Shown piece after piece: positions 56,977-64,000 of a stretch of DNA of 64,000 bases (positions are counted from its first letter, which is position 1; each line of letters begins with the position of its first letter). Origin of the DNA: Kitasatospora cheerisanensis KCTC 2395 (GTDB lineage: Bacteria; Actinomycetota; Actinomycetes; Streptomycetales; Streptomycetaceae); contig NZ_KK853997.1 of the NCBI RefSeq assembly GCF_000696185.1, positions 2,411,919-2,475,918 on the forward strand, written 5' to 3'. A program made the position numbers and the translations under genes. Under the pieces are notes generated by a model. The model searched no databases. It was given only the letters and a program-made list of their open reading frames with translations, and was not told where the DNA came from.

Positions 56977-58230
56977 TCAGCCGAGATCGGCGAACCACGT
57001 CTCGATGGCAGCGAGGCCGCGCGCGCCAGCCTCCGGCATGAAGTGAGTGTAGGTCCGGAGGGTGAACGCCGGGTCCGAGTGCCCCAGCCAGGTGGCAAGG
57101 GAGACGATCGACTCACCCGCTTCGAGCATCACCGAGGCATAGCTGTGGCGCAGGACATGGAACCCGTGCTCCCGGCTCGGCTCCCAGACGCGGGTCGCCT
57201 TCTCGCCCTCCTTCGGCTCGGGCAGCGACGAAATCACTCCAGCTGCGGCGAGTGCCGGCTTCCAGGTCTTCGTGTTCCAGGTGGCCCGGTTGATGGCGCC
57301 ACGGTGTGTCGTGCTGACGAGCAACGGCACGGTGACCGTGCGGCGCTCGTCTCGTGGCAGGTCCGGCTCTTCCGGGTCGAGCCAGGGCAGCGTGACCTCT
57401 ACCGGCGCGAACCTCTCCTGGTGCGACAGCAGCTTCTTCGCCAGACCGGCAGTCAGGGGGACGTCACGCTCCTTGCGGCCCTTCGGCGGGCCGAAGTACA
57501 GCTGCGACTTGTAGCGCAAGATCTGGCGCTCGACATGGACGGAGTCCCCCCGCACGTCACCCGGACTGAATGCAAACGCCTCCCCTTGCCGGAGCCCGCA
57601 ACCGAGGCCCAGATCGAGCGCGACTCGGTATCGCTCGGGCAGCCCCTCGCGTACGGCGCCCACTCGGTCTCGTGACCATGATCGCGCCTTCCTCTCGGGC
57701 CTTTTCGGCGGCTTGATCGTGCTGTTCCCCTTGCAGGGGTTGCGGAACAGGCGCTTGTCCTCCACTGCGGCCTGCATAATCGCCTTCAGGTACACCCATG
57801 CGAGATACGCCGTGCCCTGGCCAACCTCGCGCTGGACATCAGCGGACCACTTCCGGAGCTCCGGAACTCCGATGTCCCGCAGGGCGGTTTCGCCGAGTTG
57901 GGGGATGATCTGGCCCCAGATCCGGTAGCGCATGCTCTCCAGCGTCTGCGCCGGGTGCACCTGGGACGGCCACCAGTGCTTTTCGACGTAGTCGCGCATA
58001 GTGATCTGGCCGTCTCGCGTGTCGACGAAATCGCCTCGCCTGACATCCGTTTGAGTGTCGGCCAGCCAGCTCTTGGCGTCTGCAGCGGTGTCGAACGAAC
58101 GGTCGCGGACACCCGGTATGCCCTTGACCCGGTAGCGGGTGCACTTCCCCCACAGGTCTGTTCGCTCGCGCTTGCCTGTCTCCTTGTTGGATCGCTTCTT
58201 CAGCCACCTGTCTTCTATGTACCCCGCCAC
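56977..58230 (-). CDS. Tyrosine site-specific recombinase (integrase)
   Basis: This 417-residue integrase starts at the GTG at 58230, seven bases after AGAGGAGG. An N-terminal arm-binding part (AGYIEDRWLKKRS and GVRDRSFDTAADAKSWLADT) and a SAM-like core-binding domain (about 75-165) precede the catalytic domain. Catalytic residues are Arg214 (GLGCGLRQGEAF), His358 and Arg361 (HGFHVLRHSY), His384 (LGHSD) and the nucleophile Tyr394 (LRTYTHF). It inserts and excises the element with the excisionase next door. Its base composition is lower in GC than the core genes to its left. Confidence 0.92.
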   Translation of the reverse strand: MAGYIEDRWLKKRSNKETGKRERTDLWGKCTRYRVKGIPGVRDRSFDTAADAKSWLADTQTDVRRGDFVDTRDGQITMRDYVEKHWWPSQVHPAQTLESMRYRIWGQIIPQLGETALRDIGVPELRKWSADVQREVGQGTAYLAWVYLKAIMQAAVEDKRLFRNPCKGNSTIKPPKRPERKARSWSRDRVGAVREGLPERYRVALDLGLGCGLRQGEAFAFSPGDVRGDSVHVERQILRYKSQLYFGPPKGRKERDVPLTAGLAKKLLSHQERFAPVEVTLPWLDPEEPDLPRDERRTVTVPLLVSTTHRGAINRATWNTKTWKPALAAAGVISSLPEPKEGEKATRVWEPSREHGFHVLRHSYASVMLEAGESIVSLATWLGHSDPAFTLRTYTHFMPEAGARGLAAIETWFADLG

Positions 58231-58403
58231 TCGAGACCTCCTCTGTTCCGCTTTGCTGACGTGCCCGGCGCACCTCCGTGTCGCGCGCACCACACAGACG
58301 ACTTCCGCGTGCACGAAATTCCGCATGCAGACGACTTCTTCAACCACTTGTTCCTACGGGCCCGAGCGCTTCCCCGGCTGACCTCCCTCGGAGGCCGTCA
58401 TCA

Positions 58404-58682
58404 TCAAGCTGCTCGGCGCGGAGAGCGCGACTGCGACGGCTTGTTCAGCGGGTTGAGAACCGGATTCGAACGCGAATCGGCTTCTTGCTGCTCCGTCAGC
58501 CATGCGTCGAGCAGGTCTCGGCGGTACATGACCCGACCTCCCGGGCCCATGCGGAAGCTGGGCGGGCCCTGCCTCCGATGACGCCAGATGTAGAGGGTGT
58601 TCACCGAGATGCCGAGGTACGTCGCCGCGTTCTGCACGTTCAGGAACGCTGTCTCGACGGCGGGCTGGGCCTGTTTGCGCAT
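58404..58682 (-). CDS. Excisionase-like MerR/HTH_17 DNA-binding protein
   Basis: The 92-residue protein begins MRKQAQPAVETAFLNVQNAA and has a winged-helix motif AATYLGISVNTLYIWRHRRQ followed by PSFRMGPGGRVMYRRDLLDA, typical of Xis proteins beside actinobacterial integrases. It should bend attachment-site DNA and drive excision. CAGGAGA precedes the ATG at 58682. The gap to the integrase start is 173 bases. Confidence 0.8.
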   Translation of the reverse strand: MRKQAQPAVETAFLNVQNAATYLGISVNTLYIWRHRRQGPPSFRMGPGGRVMYRRDLLDAWLTEQQEADSRSNPVLNPLNKPSQSRSPRRAA

Positions 58683-59130
58683 CACGAGTCTCCTGGCGAG
58701 GGCGCCGCCACAACGGCGGGGGGCTGGTCTCCCGCCGACCGCGTGGGCCTACCTGCAGAACCCTGCCGGCGGACGACCAGGATCCGAACGATCGCCGGTT
58801 TGGCCAGGCCGTCATCCAGTGATAGGAGTCGCCACCCCAGGACAGAAAGGCAGTTCGAGATCACGGCACACACGGACTTCGGTCGCGAGAGCCAGCGTCG
58901 CGACCCTTCTGCGGATTGCTGCCATAAGACCAAGGAATAGGTGCGGCCCAGATCAGCAAATCACCGATCTGGGCCGCACATGGAGGTGCTCCATGGGGAA
59001 CGCGCTGGGCGGGTCCACTGAGTTGAGGGCGACGCAGCATGCCCACCGGGCAGCGAGTCGGCCTACCTAACCCGTCAAGGGGGAGACCGGTTCCAGTCTG
59101 ACCGAGGATCACAGCTGATGCTGTTGCGAG
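58683..59130. other. Noncoding stretch with strong hairpins upstream of the excisionase gene
   Basis: No convincing gene is seen in these 448 bases. A minus-strand frame (58682-58933, TTG start) ends in TGATG over the excisionase start but has no family resemblance. A perfect 14-bp inverted repeat (58941-58954 and 58966-58979) with an 11-base loop is followed by CATGGAG/CTCCATG (58979-58995). These may be a terminator or a control site of the element. Confidence 0.35.
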
Positions 59131-60081
59131 CTAGCTGGCGGGGAGAGGGTGAAGGGCCCGGACGATTGCTTCAGCATGGCCGATCGCGATTTCTGCTACC
59201 TCAGGGCTCGGCGTCTTACCCTGATGCGCAGCCTCGTTCCTGACGCGGGCGAGCTCGTGGCCAACCCTATTTTGGGAGGGCCCCGGCTTTCCACCTAGGC
59301 TCGTGCACAGCGCGTGCAGGTTCATGATGCCATTGACATCCTTGATCATTTCGTCAATGAATTCGGGCTTGAGACCCTTGTCCTTGAGGCGGCTAGCAAC
59401 GTAGACACCCAAGGCAACTTCGGCTGAGGTCGCCGCGTCGATGACCGCCTGGCGAGTGTCACCACCCAGCTTCGCGTTGCGCGCGTATAGCAGCAATCGG
59501 TGTTGGACTGGAAGGCGATCTTCGCGGGAGGCGCGGGCAAACGCCCCCTTCAGCTGAGCACGGCTCAGCGGGCTTGCCCCGATGAAGACAGTCCTAAGCA
59601 GCACCGGACTCGCGGTCAGGTACCCATCGCTGGCTGCAATGTGGATGGCTGACTGATGGGAGCTGTCGAAATCGGCCAGTGGCTCCCCACTCCATGCTGA
59701 AGCCCACTCCTGCACGATCCTGAACCATCCGAAGTACGCGTCGCCCAGGGCCTTGAACTCTGGCGCATCTGTCATCTGAGCCTGCGGCTGGAGGAGTACG
59801 GAGGCGGAGGCTGCCGTCACGTAGCAGAGCTGCGTTGTGCTCTTCCACCCCCAGCGACCCTCGAAGGTCTGGACGAGCTGGGCGGGGAGTGGCCTGCCGC
59901 GGAAGTCCGGCGGCGCCTCGAGCCTTGCTCCGCCAGCGACGATTGGCAAGGTGATGTCCACGGGGTGCCCGCCAATGCGAACCTGTACTACGAGGCCCAG
60001 GTCACGGACATCTACGGGCAAGCCCCATGGGAAGTGGGCAATGCCCGAATACCTGCGGCGTTGTGGCATGTACGAAATCAT
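59131..60081 (-). CDS. Hypothetical protein with C-terminal HEPN-like domain
   Basis: This 316-residue protein is not recognised as a whole. The first part is beta-rich (VDVRDLGLVVQVRIGGHPVD). The C-terminal third is helical: AVIDAATSAEVALGVYVASR, then HELARVRNEAAHQGKTPSPE, where Arg281 and His286 make the R-x4-H motif of HEPN ribonuclease domains. HEPN proteins often act as RNA-cutting effectors in defence or toxin systems. Codon use is less GC-biased than the core, as expected for an island gene. It starts at the ATG at 60081; ribosome site is weak. It stands alone between intergenic gaps. Confidence 0.55.
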   Translation of the reverse strand: MISYMPQRRRYSGIAHFPWGLPVDVRDLGLVVQVRIGGHPVDITLPIVAGGARLEAPPDFRGRPLPAQLVQTFEGRWGWKSTTQLCYVTAASASVLLQPQAQMTDAPEFKALGDAYFGWFRIVQEWASAWSGEPLADFDSSHQSAIHIAASDGYLTASPVLLRTVFIGASPLSRAQLKGAFARASREDRLPVQHRLLLYARNAKLGGDTRQAVIDAATSAEVALGVYVASRLKDKGLKPEFIDEMIKDVNGIMNLHALCTSLGGKPGPSQNRVGHELARVRNEAAHQGKTPSPEVAEIAIGHAEAIVRALHPLPAS

Positions 60082-60236
60082 CGCTCGATGCCGATCGAGG
60101 TTCTATGAGACGCGCTCAGCGTTGAGCGAGATGGGGCACTCGCGGTGACGGAGCGCGCTGCGTCGCCACGTCGGTAGAGCGTAAAGGGTCAGGTAAGCGT
60201 CCGGTAGCGAGAAGTCGGTGAGAGTGGGGGTTCCCG

Positions 60237-61175
60237 TCAGGTGTTGAGCAGAGCCCGCCTCACAGGCCCGTACGCGGGCCGGTGCAGCAGACTGTCGTCG
60301 CCTAGTTTGAACAGGTGGATGGGCCATTTCTCCCCGCGCTCGGCGTAGGAGTGGAAGTCGACGAGCTTTCCGTCGGAGCGCCGTCTCGGGTCCTTGACGC
60401 GCTGGATCAGGCCGAGGCGGTGAAGCATCAGATGGGACTCGTAGACGTCCCGGGGCAGGAAGTACTCGGAAGTTCGCGCCTCGGGGGAGAAGTAGGCGCC
60501 GGGCCTCCTCAGGTAGCGCTTCTCCAGGTGGCGGAAGGCGAAGTAGAACCTGATCTCGGCGGGGGTCAGCAGGTAGAGCCAGCCCTGTGTCACGAACTCG
60601 GCGGGGAGCCTGATGACGTGTTCGAAGGGATCAGGGGCATGGTAGAAGGCCGTCTCCTTGCGATGCTTGCCGGACTCGTCCAGTGCCATCACAGCCCGGG
60701 GCGGAGTGCCGACGTTGCGTTGGATCAGTCCCTCGTCGGCCAGGCGCTTCAGGGCGGAGCGGACCTGGCGCTCGCGGTTGGCCCGAGAGGAGATGGGGAC
60801 CTTGATGCCGGCGTTCTCCGTTGCCTTCGAGAACGTGAGGCTGGTCCAGGAGAGGGCTTCCTCGTGACTGCTGAGGGGAAGCGGGCTGGGCCCCGCTGAG
60901 CCGTAGCGCCTTCGGCACTGGGCCTCGAAGAGAATCAGCAGGTACAGCTGGAGGTTGACGCCCCGGGTCGCAGCGATGCGGACGATGGGGGGCGTATGCG
61001 TTTCGTCGAACCTGGTGAAGAAGAAGCTGCTCCGGATCGCGAACGTGCTCAGCCGACCTGTCGAGGCGTTCGCCGCATGCAGCTGGGAGCACAAGCCCGT
61101 CGCCCTCCTCCACTGCTGCTCCATGGCCTCCAGGTCCGCCAGACGTGCCGCCCGCCGTTCTGCACTCCTCGGCAT
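60237..61175 (-). CDS. Winged-helix protein of the integrated element, possible replication or regulatory protein
   Basis: This 312-residue protein starts at the ATG at 61175 (GAGGGGG upstream). A basic N-terminus (MPRSAERRAARLADLEAMEQ) is followed by VNLQLYLLILFEAQCRRRYG. Two winged-helix-like units follow: RQVRSALKRLADEGLIQRNV and EYFLPRDVYESHLMLHRLGL, with IQRVKDPRRRSDGKLVDFHS. Tandem winged helices are a feature of plasmid replication initiators, and the gene is preceded by two direct repeats that could be binding sites. This is inference; it could equally be a regulator. Confidence 0.45.
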   Translation of the reverse strand: MPRSAERRAARLADLEAMEQQWRRATGLCSQLHAANASTGRLSTFAIRSSFFFTRFDETHTPPIVRIAATRGVNLQLYLLILFEAQCRRRYGSAGPSPLPLSSHEEALSWTSLTFSKATENAGIKVPISSRANRERQVRSALKRLADEGLIQRNVGTPPRAVMALDESGKHRKETAFYHAPDPFEHVIRLPAEFVTQGWLYLLTPAEIRFYFAFRHLEKRYLRRPGAYFSPEARTSEYFLPRDVYESHLMLHRLGLIQRVKDPRRRSDGKLVDFHSYAERGEKWPIHLFKLGDDSLLHRPAYGPVRRALLNT

Positions 61176-61192
61176 CACAACCCCCTCTTGCA

Positions 61193-61380
61193 ACCCTTTG
61201 GCCGCATGTTTGCATCGCTCTGACCAGCACAGACAGCTCAGCAGTAGAAGACTTTATGCGGGCCAAAGGGTTCCCAGCTCGGATGGATCAGCCTTCGACC
61301 CTTTGGCCGCACACCAGCACCTCTCTGACCAGCACAGACAGCTCAGCAGTAGAAGACTTTATGCGGGCCAAAGGGTTCCC
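61193..61380. repeat. Two 83-bp direct repeats, each able to fold as a hairpin, with a variable 11-base core
   Basis: Units at 61193-61275 and 61298-61380 are offset by 105 bases. Each starts ACCCTTTGGCCGCA, has 11 differing bases, and then an identical 58-base part starting at CTCTGACCAGC. The ends (ACCCTTTGGCC and GGCCAAAGGGT) are complementary, so each unit can fold. They lie immediately upstream of the winged-helix gene start and may be its operator, an origin, or small RNA genes. Confidence 0.65.
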
Positions 61381-61490
61381 TGGAGCGCCTTTCGTTGCTG
61401 TCCCCCGATGCATAAACCTATCGGTGCCGGGGTGCTCCCGGTGTCGGCCTGGGTAACACCGGCAACGTAGATCGAGGGGAAGTTGGTCCA

Positions 61491-61691
61491 GTGGCCAAGA
61501 ACAACAAGAGCAAGAAGAAGAGCGCCCGCCCGGGACGGGCTCCTGCGGGGCGCGCCGGGCGCCGGCCGAGCCCGAGTCGTCCGGCGGCACGGCGGCCGGA
61601 GGGGCGCCGCAGCGACAAGATCACGATTGTTTCCAGCGTGATCGGGCTCCTGCGACTGCTCTGGGAGATCGGTGAGAAGATCAAGTGGTAG
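61491..61691 (+). CDS. Small very basic protein with C-terminal hydrophobic helix
   Basis: This 66-residue protein (GTG start, AGGGGAAG upstream) begins MAKNNKSKKKSARPGRAPAG and continues with Arg/Pro-rich sequence, ending SDKITIVSSVIGLLRLLWEI and a short basic tail. The pattern of a basic head and one amphipathic or membrane helix fits a DNA- or membrane-binding small protein. Function is unknown. It is divergent from the winged-helix gene. Confidence 0.45.
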   Translation: MAKNNKSKKKSARPGRAPAGRAGRRPSPSRPAARRPEGRRSDKITIVSSVIGLLRLLWEIGEKIKW

Positions 61692-62199
61692 CGCCTGGTC
61701 GTGTGCTCGGCCCGGATCCTGCTCGCCCGGGCCGGGCATACGACCAGGGGCCACGGCGACATGCGTGGGACATTCTGCGGGGTTCGTCCCCGGTTGCGCT
61801 GCCTGCCACTGCGCTGGTGGCAGAGCGGTTTGTCAGGAGTAGTTGGCGGTTCTCGTCAGCGCTAGTTGGCGGACATCCCTCATGATGATCACAGACAGTG
61901 ATCATTCGACTCGGTAGGGAGGGCGGCGAGCGTTCGGGCGTGGTCGTTCAGGGCCTGGCGAAGCGCGGTGTAATAGCGATCGCGCCGGGTGTCGATGAAC
62001 CGGAGAAGTGCGTGCTGGACGCTGGCCTGGTCGACGTCGAGCCCGGCGGGGGCCAGTGGGGCTCCAGGATCGCGCCGAGCGGATGCGGCTGCCCGGTGGA
62101 GTCGGTCACCTCGGAGTCGTCGTCGGACGGCAGGGCGAACAGGCGTCGCCGCCGCAGGCTGTCGCCCAGCCGAGGGGGCGGGGCGGACCCAGGTTCCTC
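61692..62199 (-). pseudogene. Gene remnant, frame-shifted, no family assigned
   Basis: On the minus strand about 62185-62060 reads RLGDSLRRRRLFALPSDDDS, and another frame to the stop at 61889 reads LDVDQASVQHALLRFIDTRR then RYYTALRQALNDHARTLAAL. Both parts look like real protein in adjoining frames, so a decayed gene is likely. Beyond it, TGATCAC/GTGATCA (61887-61905) is a small hairpin. The rest of the interval holds no recognised gene. Confidence 0.35.
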
Positions 62200-63003
62200 T
62201 TACTGGCCGCGAACGCTACTGAGCAAGCTAGTCAGCTCTGGCGGTTGCAGGGCCTTCCAATCGACTCTACTCACCCTCGGGGTCATCATGTGATCATAAA
62301 TGCGATCGCAGGTAACTATGGACTTTTCGACGATGAATAGCAGGCCCTCCCAGTCGCTGACATCAAACACCTCGCCATCAACGAGATCCAGTGGAAAATA
62401 AGCTACTGGCCAGCGGCCAAATCGTGCATCTTCCAGCGACTGTCTCATTTGATTGAGGCGGGATGTAACTCCAATCACGGCATGGGGGCCGCCTTCGAGG
62501 AAATCAAACCCGGAAGGCCCTGAATATCGAGAAAATGTCGCCTGCCGCTCCGACCCTGCCAGATCCCAGACTGCCGCAAAGGCCTGCAAGAGGCGCGCAA
62601 TCCGCTCATCGAGAACCTTTGCCTTCGTCGATGAGACCTCATCTTGAAAGTTCAGCCTGAAGTCTTCCAGGCTGGTCAAAGTAATATTTGTGTTCCGAGT
62701 GACGCGGATTGCTCCAGCCTGGAATCCGCTCTCAGAAAAAACAAGTCCGCGGTCGGCTCCGATGTCATCGACTATTCCCTGGAGGGTGAGGATTCTCTCC
62801 TTCGGGACCCGTCGCCCCCATGCCTTGCACTCGACCAGCCAAAGAATATCCACCCCAGCAATACTCATGCGGGCCGCTACGTCGATGTCATGCTGGGCTC
62901 GTGCACCTTCAATGGTTTCATCGACGCGCGTATCGAATCCGAGCTCAGACAAGAAGGAGGAGACTTCTTGTTGATATTTCTGCCATTCTGGCGTCCGGGC
63001 CAA
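62200..63003 (-). CDS. Mrr-like restriction endonuclease-fold protein
   Basis: This 267-residue protein has an N-terminal PD-(D/E)xK nuclease core: QQEVSSFLSELGFDTRVDET, HDIDVAAR (Asp39/Asp41) and LWLVECKAW (Glu58-Cys-Lys60), followed by RILTLQGIVDDIGADRGLVF. This resembles the Mrr_cat group that cuts modified or foreign DNA. The C-terminal half (FSRYSGPSGFDFLEGGPHAV) is not recognised. The gene is clearly AT-richer than its surroundings, a sign of recent transfer. The likely start is TTG at 63003, seven bases after CTGGAG. It may be a defence cargo of the element. Confidence 0.65.
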   Translation of the reverse strand: MARTPEWQKYQQEVSSFLSELGFDTRVDETIEGARAQHDIDVAARMSIAGVDILWLVECKAWGRRVPKERILTLQGIVDDIGADRGLVFSESGFQAGAIRVTRNTNITLTSLEDFRLNFQDEVSSTKAKVLDERIARLLQAFAAVWDLAGSERQATFSRYSGPSGFDFLEGGPHAVIGVTSRLNQMRQSLEDARFGRWPVAYFPLDLVDGEVFDVSDWEGLLFIVEKSIVTCDRIYDHMMTPRVSRVDWKALQPPELTSLLSSVRGQ

Positions 63004-63031
63004 TTGAATACTCCAGTAGGTGCGAGTGGCA

Positions 63032-63190
63032 CTAGGTTCTGTCTGCTTCGCCGGCGGCGCCCAGTCGCACCCGGTGGCGCTGGAGGTCGACCTCGGCGAC
63101 CTCCACTGTGATCATCTCGCCTTCATCGACAAGCTGATCCGGGGTTTCGACCGCCTCGTCAGTCAGCTCTGAGAGGACGTTAAGTCCGTT
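63032..63190 (-). pseudogene. Fragment of an S1 RNA-binding domain protein
   Basis: The frame NGLNVLSELTDEAVETPDQL then VDEGEMITVEVAEVDLQRHR and VRLG matches the second half of an S1 domain. The upstream part of the gene is missing: beyond about 63190 the sequence changes to insertion-sequence DNA. The remaining piece ends GEADRT at 63032. Confidence 0.5.
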
Positions 63191-64000
63191 TCTGGATGAT
63201 CTGGTGTCGCCCGTTCGTGGGTACGGAGGCTTTCGAGCCGACTCGCGTGTCGTGTGCATGATGGGGTCGGGGCATGGAACGGATGCCGTACTCAACAGAC
63301 TTGTCCGACGGGCAATGGGCCTTGATCGAGCCGCTGGTCACCGCCTGGAAGAAGGAGCGGGTGTCGCGATCGGCGACCGGAGACCCGGGCTCCTGTGACC
63401 TGCGCGAGGTCGTGAACGCCCTGCTGTACCAGAACCGGACGGGCTGTCAGTGGCGGCTCCTGCCGCACGACCTACCTGCCTGGTCGGCGGTGTTCTACTA
63501 CTTCACCCTGTGGCGCCAGGACGGCCTTGACCAGCGGATCCAGGAGATCCTGCGCTGCCAGGTGCGTGAGCGGGCCCGCCGATTAGAGGACCCGTCCCTG
63601 GTGATCATCGACACTCAGTCCGTCCGCGCGGCGGCCGGCGTGCCGAAGGAGACCACGGGGCTGGACGCAAACAAGAGGACGCCCGGAAGGAAGCGGGGAC
63701 TGGCCGTCGACGTGCTGGGCCTGATCATCGGCGTGGTGGTCCTGGCCGCGAGCGCACACGACAACGAGGCCGGCATCGCTCTGCTGGACCAGGCGGCCGA
63801 ACGGTGCGGGATGCGTCTGGAGAAGGCCCTGGTCGACCAGGGCTTCAAGGACGCCGTGATCATCCACGGGGCGGTGAAGGACATCACCGTCGAGGTGGTC
63901 CGGCGCAACCCCGACGACGCGGGCAAGGGGTTCGTCCCGCAACCGAAGCGGTGGGTGGTCGAGCAGGTCAACGGCACCCTCATGCTCCACCGGCGCCTCG
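63178..64000 (+). mobile_element. IS5-type insertion sequence, left part only
   Basis: The element carries the transposase at 63274 and begins between about 63172 and 63195, where the S1 fragment stops and GGACGTTAAGTCC, a short dyad, stands. The right end lies outside the window, so terminal repeats cannot be compared. Confidence 0.55.
63274..64000 (+). CDS. IS5-family transposase, C-terminus cut by window edge
   Basis: An open frame of 242 codons runs from the ATG at 63274 to the window end. The N-terminal DUF4096-like part reads DLSDGQWALIEPLVTAWKKE and QNRTGCQWRLLPHDLPAWSA. The DDE domain has the first Asp in LVIIDTQSVRAAAG and the second in KALVDQGFKDA; the final Glu is expected beyond the edge. 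An ATG at 63283 is an alternative start. The frame is intact as far as seen, so the copy may be active. Confidence 0.88.
   Translation, partial: MERMPYSTDLSDGQWALIEPLVTAWKKERVSRSATGDPGSCDLREVVNALLYQNRTGCQWRLLPHDLPAWSAVFYYFTLWRQDGLDQRIQEILRCQVRERARRLEDPSLVIIDTQSVRAAAGVPKETTGLDANKRTPGRKRGLAVDVLGLIIGVVVLAASAHDNEAGIALLDQAAERCGMRLEKALVDQGFKDAVIIHGAVKDITVEVVRRNPDDAGKGFVPQPKRWVVEQVNGTLMLHRRL

Noticed and set aside
58682..58933. 83-codon frame ending in TGATG at the excisionase start
   Set aside because: The overlap is suggestive, but the start is a TTG without a ribosome site and the sequence has no recognisable features.
61193..61380. CRISPR array
   Set aside because: There are only two units, the repeats are 83 bases long, the variable part is 11 bases, and no cas genes are present.
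61898..62293. 131-codon plus-strand frame in the island
   Set aside because: The opposite strand shows better protein-like segments, so this was treated as antisense of a remnant gene.
63032..63295. Complete 87-residue protein spanning the IS junction
   Set aside because: Only the part below about 63190 resembles an S1 domain; the rest reads through insertion-sequence DNA.

Overview
The window is very GC-rich chromosomal DNA of a streptomycete (Streptomyces or Kitasatospora; I cannot separate the two from sequence alone). The evidence is the strong GC bias at third codon positions, typical streptomycete gene families (MalR-type amylase and pullulanase promoters, GlnE/GlnK/GlnA2 nitrogen genes, HbpS-SenS-SenR, SARP/BTAD regulators), many leaderless genes with TANNNT six or seven bases before ATG, and GC-rich terminators without T-tracts. 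No rRNA, tRNA or CRISPR array was seen. Layout: 1-16.7 kb carries secreted hydrolases and nitrogen uptake: a cut-off hemerythrin gene, a lipoprotein esterase, an alpha-amylase, a macrolide-type glycosyltransferase with a possible leader peptide, glnK-amtB, an M4 metalloprotease, a very large amylase-pullulanase fusion and a PAP2 membrane protein. Amylase and pullulanase share CTTGCAG operator-like motifs. From 16.8 to 29.3 kb lie glnE, a McrA-like HNH nuclease, a STAND NTPase with TPRs coupled to a SLATT/DUF4231-like membrane protein (a possible conflict module), glnA2, nadE and a PrmC-like methyltransferase. From 29.4 to 44.3 kb are an EEP hydrolase, a TetR-MFS pair, panB, a DrrAB-like exporter facing a SARP/BTAD-NB-ARC regulator, an M50 protease, an F420 reductase, an MFS carrier and map. 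From 44.4 to 56.8 kb are a primase-polymerase-like protein, PadR, an ACT protein, a serine hydrolase, a SpoIIE phosphatase, the redox sensor hbpS/senS-senR and a sugar or glycerophosphodiester-type ABC importer without its own ATPase. From about 56.9 kb to the end is an acquired island of lower GC: tyrosine integrase, excisionase, a HEPN-like protein, a winged-helix protein preceded by two hairpin-forming direct repeats, a Mrr-like nuclease, gene remnants and an IS5-type transposase cut by the window end. Several genes (glnE, HNH, STAND-TPR twice, BTAD, PadR twice, serine hydrolase, perhaps tetR) are broken by what looks each time like one missing G/C in a GC-rich tract. The uniform direction suggests sequence errors rather than decay. 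They are therefore listed as genes with broken frames.
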